Below, in pieces: positions 60,455-64,000 of a stretch of DNA of 64,000 nt (position 1 is its first letter; each line of letters opens with the position of its first letter). Below the pieces are notes generated by a model. It ran no database searches. It had not been told where the DNA came from and worked only from the letters and a program-made list of their open reading frames with translations. Made by a program: the position numbers and the translations under genes. Origin of the DNA: Paludibacteraceae bacterium. Its GTDB lineage: Bacteria > Bacteroidota > Bacteroidia > Bacteroidales > Paludibacteraceae. The stretch lies in contig JAFZPM010000032.1 in the NCBI GenBank assembly GCA_017550335.1, positions 124,001-188,000 on the forward strand, given 5' to 3'.

Positions 60455-62446
60455 TTACTTCTTCTTTTTCAGGTGGAAACGCATGCCGACGTAGGCCATC
60501 GCACCATGGGTAGGGCCCCACACCTGCGTGGCGTCAAAAGCCTCGCTCCACGGGTTCTCCGCATGCTGTATCGGCTCGTCCATCCGATAGGCGGTCAGGT
60601 TCTCACCACCCGCATAGAGCGTGAAATAACGGAACTCCCTCGACACCTGCGCCTGCAACTGGAAGTAGGTGGGATAATCCGTCTGGTCGTAACGTTTCCC
60701 CTTGCCGTTGAGCTGACCCGTCACATCAAAACGCCAGATGTCTAGATTTGTCTTGTACGACAATGTCAGCAAACCCTTCATGCGGGGCGAGAAGGGTTGG
60801 ATGCGCAACTCCCCGTCGTAGGTGGTCCGCACATCGTTGAACCTTCCGGCGACCATCACCTCCCATCGTCCGGCGAAAGGATAGGTGACATCCACCTGCA
60901 CCGTGTGGCTGTAGCTGGAACCATCCAAGTTCTCGAAGCTGACGGTGTGCGCACCTCTCGCGCCATCCACATTGACTACCAACACATTCTGGAAATCCGT
61001 GTAGTAGTACTCCGCATTCACCTCCAAGTCCCTCTCATGGACCGGCAACAGGAGATGAGCGGAGACGCCCACATTCCACGCCTCCTCCTGCTTCAGACGC
61101 TCCGCGAAATAGAAGGTGCGTCCCGACGCCATCATCTGGGAATGCTCCGCCAAGGCGTGAGGCGTACGTCTACCCTTCCCCGCCGAAGTGCGTAGCGTGA
61201 GCTTGTCTGTAGGCGAATAACGCAAGTGTACCCTGGGTGTGAAGAAACCTCCGTAGCGGGAGGAATAGTCCCAGCGTCCGCCCAACATGGCCGTCAGCTT
61301 CTTCTTCAGCTTATAGGTATACTGCAGATACCCACCAGAGGAGGTCTCCCTATCCAATTCCTGACGGTTCAGGTACAAAGAGGAAGCCTCGTCATACAGA
61401 TCATGGTTGAGCGAAAGTCCGGCCGCCAAGTTATGCGCATCCGTCAGATCCGACTCGTACATCAGCTGGGCGTAGCCATTCTTTTGCACCACATCATAGA
61501 ACGAATGTCCGAAATCATTATCCGCATCATGCCAAGAGCCGTGCAGCATCAGAGCGACGGAGGCGTTTTTCTGATAATCAACGACATAAGCGTTTTTCCA
61601 CTGAAACACGTAACGATTGGCCGTCACCCCCACCCGATAGAGCGGCACCGTCCGCTCATCCGACTCGACCATGCCACTGCTACGCTCGTCACGAAGCACG
61701 TGGAAAAGGATCTGGCTCTTCCACCGTTTCGCAAGGTATGACCACCGATGCATCAAATTATATTGACGCTGGCATGGAGAGTCCATGAAACCGTCCCCGT
61801 TGCCGTCATGCTTCATCCGCTGATCCTCGAAATGGAGCAGGAGGTTCGTGGACAAGCGGTCGTTCAAATGGATATTACCGTCCGCGTTCGCCTCATACTT
61901 CAGGTGCGAATTGAAGAACAGGTTCCCGTTGAATTCCTCCTCACCCTGCGGTTTCTTGTACTCGATATTGATCTGCCCCGTGGTGCTCTCGTAACCGTTC
62001 TTGACGCTCGAAGCCCCCTTGCTCACTTGGATGGACTGCATCCACGGACCCGGCACATAGCTCAGGCCATAAGGGATCGCAACCCCACGCAGGTTCGGCA
62101 CGTTCTCCGTAAGCATCTGCACATACTTGCCGCTCAGACCCAAGAGCTTGATTTGCTTGGCTCCCGTAGCCGCATCGCTGTAGGAGACATCCACGGAAGG
62201 GTTCGAGGAAAAAGACTCCCCGAGGTTGCAGCAAGCGGCGCGGAACAACTTATCGGTTCCGATATGCTCGACATGGTTCACCTTGTTCATCCTCGTGTTG
62301 CCCGAAAACGCACTGACCTCCACTCCTTCCAAGTCGTCCGTCTCAACAGACAACGAATCCTGATCCTCACCCCACGTAACGGAGCAAGGCATCATAAGGA
62401 AGGATATAACACCTAAAAGACTTTTTACATCAAATATCTTATCCAT
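60455..62446 (-). CDS. TonB-dependent outer-membrane receptor
   Basis: A 663-residue receptor. A signal peptide (MDKIFDVKSLLGVISFLMMPCSVTWG) is followed by a short TonB-box-like LEGVEVSAF, a plug domain (about 50-165, LLGLSGKYVQMLTENVPNLRG, YVPGPWMQSIQVSKGASSVKNGYEST) and a barrel of alternating strands. The barrel has the family segment GKGRRTPHALAEHS. The last strand MAYVGMRFHL is followed by five extra lysine-rich residues (ending KKKK), whereas such barrels normally end in an aromatic residue. There is no N-terminal carboxypeptidase-like extension of SusC type. It is probably for metal or siderophore uptake, given the HMA gene downstream. The start at 62446 fits the -7 box. Confidence 0.88.
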   Translation of the reverse strand: MDKIFDVKSLLGVISFLMMPCSVTWGEDQDSLSVETDDLEGVEVSAFSGNTRMNKVNHVEHIGTDKLFRAACCNLGESFSSNPSVDVSYSDAATGAKQIKLLGLSGKYVQMLTENVPNLRGVAIPYGLSYVPGPWMQSIQVSKGASSVKNGYESTTGQINIEYKKPQGEEEFNGNLFFNSHLKYEANADGNIHLNDRLSTNLLLHFEDQRMKHDGNGDGFMDSPCQRQYNLMHRWSYLAKRWKSQILFHVLRDERSSGMVESDERTVPLYRVGVTANRYVFQWKNAYVVDYQKNASVALMLHGSWHDADNDFGHSFYDVVQKNGYAQLMYESDLTDAHNLAAGLSLNHDLYDEASSLYLNRQELDRETSSGGYLQYTYKLKKKLTAMLGGRWDYSSRYGGFFTPRVHLRYSPTDKLTLRTSAGKGRRTPHALAEHSQMMASGRTFYFAERLKQEEAWNVGVSAHLLLPVHERDLEVNAEYYYTDFQNVLVVNVDGARGAHTVSFENLDGSSYSHTVQVDVTYPFAGRWEVMVAGRFNDVRTTYDGELRIQPFSPRMKGLLTLSYKTNLDIWRFDVTGQLNGKGKRYDQTDYPTYFQLQAQVSREFRYFTLYAGGENLTAYRMDEPIQHAENPWSEAFDATQVWGPTHGAMAYVGMRFHLKKKK

Positions 62447-62459
62447 AACTAACATCCGC

Positions 62460-62467
62460 CAAAGTTA
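62460..62467 (-). promoter_or_regulatory. -7 box for the TonB receptor/HMA operon
   Basis: TAACTTTG on the minus strand, 13 nt before the start at 62446. Confidence 0.55.
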
Positions 62468-62528
62468 ATAAATTCACAAAAAAACTCCGCCATGGAACGC
62501 ATCCGCATAGTTCTCTCAAGCCATTGAT

Positions 62529-63170
62529 TTAGAATATAACAAAGAGCGAACCATTGAGCCAATGCTCGTCGTGCCTATCCGGTTGCGGAGAGATCATCGC
62601 ACAAACCGAGTTGAATCCAATCTCCTTGGTGTATGCCACATCCTCCAATCGATTGCCCGAGACGTTCATATACCTCAAGCGCATTCCCAACCCGGCTTTT
62701 CTGAGATGATACACGTAGGTCAAGTCAGCCGCAAGCATATCATATTCTGCGGCATAATATGCGTAAGGAGCGAAACATGTCTGGAAGTCAAGATGTTGGA
62801 TGCTTGTCGTCTTTATATCCACCTCATAGTCATGTTGTTTCACCATCTGATGGGCCCAATTCACACCCACAGACAATTCATGCTTAGGAGAGGACAATCT
62901 ATAGTCGATGCGAGGAATAACACTGCAATTTCTATTGAAGACGGAGAAGCCATAGAACTTGTTCTTTTCGCCTCTATAGAAATAACCCATTCCACATTGG
63001 ACGCCTAAGGTATTGTATTTACCGAACGAGACAGCATATCGCAGAGCGGTTAAGCCTTGCGACATCGAAAGGGTATAATATTGGTTCTCAGCGAATTCAC
63101 CGCAAAGATACAAGCGTGCAGAGGGGGCCGGCAATCCCCATATAGGGGGAAAAGGAGCGATTCGTTTCAT
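62529..63170 (-). pseudogene. Probable 3' remnant of an outer-membrane barrel gene
   Basis: A 213-residue frame with barrel-like strands (YYTLSMSQGLTALRYAVSFG, LGVQCGMGYFYRGEKN, YAYYAAEYDMLAADLTYVY, GLGMRLRYMNVSGNRL), ending in an aromatic residue (GSLFVIF). It has no signal peptide: the first residues MKRIAPFPPIWGLPAPSARL are not of signal type. The size is about that of the C-terminal part of larger Bacteroidales barrel proteins (DUF6850-like, from memory). A -7 box lies inside the frame at 63103-63110, so a shorter product from 63065 is possible. Both the truncation and the alternative start are inferred. Confidence 0.5.
63103..63110 (-). promoter_or_regulatory. -7 box inside the barrel remnant
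   Basis: TATCTTTG on the minus strand, 38 nt before an in-frame ATG at 63065. Confidence 0.4.
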
Positions 63171-63233
63171 AAAAAATGATTAACCACAAATAGGGACAAA
63201 CAAGAGGCAGGACGGGAGGGAAAAGGAAGAAAA

Positions 63234-63261
63234 AGCCGCTGATGGAAGACCACCAGCGGCT
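63234..63261 (-). terminator. Terminator of panC-panD
   Basis: Stem AGCCGCTG/CAGCGGCT with an inner TGG/CCA pair. On the minus strand it is followed by TTTTTCTT, 26 bp after the panD stop. Confidence 0.85.
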
Positions 63262-63286
63262 ATAAGAACTCGTATGACAAAGCCGA

Positions 63287-63640
63287 TCAATCCACCAACT
63301 TGTTCGTCTCCGTATCAGGGAAGACGACCGTAGGCTTGAACGTCTTAGCCTCTTCGAAATCCATCGTGGCGAACGTCATGATGATGACGACATCACCCTT
63401 CTGCGCCATGCGGGCAGCCGCGCCGTTCAGGCAGATCACGCCACTGCCGCGTTCGCCCTTGATGATATACGTCTCGAAGCGGGCACCATTATTGTTATTA
63501 ACGACGAAGACCTTCTCGTTCTGGATCATATTAGCGGCATCCATCAGATCCTCGTCGATCGTGATGCTACCGATGTAATCCAGATTAGCCTCCGTCACCT
63601 TCACCCGGTGAATCTTAGATTTCAGAACCTCAACCAACAT
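63287..63640 (-). CDS. panD: Aspartate 1-decarboxylase proenzyme
   Basis: A 117-residue pyruvoyl enzyme making beta-alanine from aspartate for pantothenate synthesis. The self-cleavage site is Gly24-Ser25 in YIGSITID, which yields the pyruvoyl group. Lys9 and the segments [29 protein letters not shown] and [10 protein letters not shown] match the family. Length is close to the E. coli enzyme. It starts 3 bp after the panC stop and shares its transcript. Confidence 0.95.
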   Translation of the reverse strand: MLVEVLKSKIHRVKVTEANLDYIGSITIDEDLMDAANMIQNEKVFVVNNNNGARFETYIIKGERGSGVICLNGAAARMAQKGDVVIIMTFATMDFEEAKTFKPTVVFPDTETNKLVD

Positions 63641-63643
63641 ATC

Positions 63644-64000
63644 TTACTTCTTATACTGGATGTTATCAATTAGTCTAACCTCGCCGCAGTAAACCGTGAT
63701 GCAACCCGTGATTTTATCAGCGTCCTTCCAAGACTTGACGCTCTGCATCGTCTCGGAGTTCACGATGTCATAATACTCCACGTTCAGGATGCTGTCCTTG
63801 TTGATCTCATCGATGACCCATTGCTTCACCTCCTCCAAGCTCTTGGAGGCAGCCATCTCGACGCTCTTGAACAAAGTTTGGGAGATACGCACGGCACGCT
63901 TCCTTTCATCCTTGGAGAGGCGCATGTTACGGCTGCTGAGCGCCATGCCATCCTTTTCGCGGACGATCGGGCAACCCACGATTTGGATAGGATATTTATA
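63644..64000 (-). CDS. panC: Pantothenate synthetase, C-terminal part (runs off the right edge)
   Basis: The visible 118 codons are the C-terminal part of the enzyme that condenses pantoate and beta-alanine with ATP. They open with YPIQIVGCPIVREKDG and MALSSRNMRLS, the family motif for nucleotide binding (the SSRN of the KMSKS-like loop). The remainder (RKRAVRISQTLF ... VEYYDIVNSETMQ, TGCITVYCGEVRLIDNI) matches the C-terminal domain. The 5' part lies beyond base 64000; a GTG at 63979 is internal and not a start. It lies 3 bp upstream of panD. Confidence 0.93.
   Translation of the reverse strand, partial: YKYPIQIVGCPIVREKDGMALSSRNMRLSKDERKRAVRISQTLFKSVEMAASKSLEEVKQWVIDEINKDSILNVEYYDIVNSETMQSVKSWKDADKITGCITVYCGEVRLIDNIQYKK

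Noticed and set aside
60455..62446. SusC-type receptor of a glycan PUL
   Set aside because: It lacks the N-terminal carboxypeptidase-like domain and no susD follows; the adjacent HMA gene points to metals.
1..64000. tRNA, rRNA or other structured RNA genes
   Set aside because: Intergenic regions were read on both strands; no cloverleaf with conserved TTCGA loop or rRNA-like segment was found.

Overview
The window looks like chromosomal DNA of a Bacteroidales bacterium (Prevotella/Porphyromonas-like; genus not resolved). The support is the recurrent Bacteroidetes -7 box TAnnTTTG in front of most genes, Shine-Dalgarno-poor starts, many Cys-anchored lipoproteins with MASC/FASC-type lipoboxes, a type IX secretion sorting tail on a GH74 enzyme, and a housekeeping set of Bacteroidales type (GSCFA protein, OmpA lipoprotein, DUF349, TonB receptor). 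No rRNA, tRNA or CRISPR array was seen.

Layout. 0.2-4.1 kb: a Fic protein, an RsmF-like rRNA methyltransferase overlapping a PhnP-like hydrolase, and a DivIC/FtsB protein. 4.2-11.9 kb: five tandem paralogues encoding secreted YD-like repeat proteins with a CxxC at the predicted mature N-terminus, arranged as two promoter units (1-2-3 and 4-5) with near-identical DNA blocks. 12-14 kb: a RAYT-type Y1 transposase with an added C-terminal domain, then a secreted acidic-tailed protein. 14-31 kb: core metabolism and translation (mdh, metK, purU, folD, ffh, rsmE), a porin, a DUF349 protein, a lipoprotein, a THUMP-like methyltransferase and a GH3 glucosidase. 31-50 kb: surface and signalling genes (pentapeptide-like lipoprotein plus C1 protease, a LysE-engB-lpxL-GT2 operon, a response regulator with hybrid kinase, ispF, OmpA, GSCFA, GH74, clpB). 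50-60 kb: an accessory stretch, visibly AT-rich at 50-54.5 and 58-60 kb, of BspA-like, membrane, immunity-like, WG-repeat and SpoVK-like AAA genes, mixed with small duplicated promoter-bearing fragments. 60-64 kb: a TonB receptor with a heavy-metal-associated protein, a truncated barrel, and panC-panD at the right edge.

How the genes work together. The two-component pair forms a His-Asp-His-Asp phosphorelay whose output AAA+ domain lacks the sigma54-contact motif. LpxL and GT2 are cell-envelope functions in one transcription unit. GH74 and GH3 could act in succession on xyloglucan-like glycans. The TonB receptor and HMA protein suggest metal uptake or handling. The features most worth a second look are the five-gene YD/CxxC array, the transposase fusion, and the two families of duplicated promoter cassettes at 53.9-54.5 and 58.7-60.1 kb, each placed directly upstream of a lineage-specific gene.
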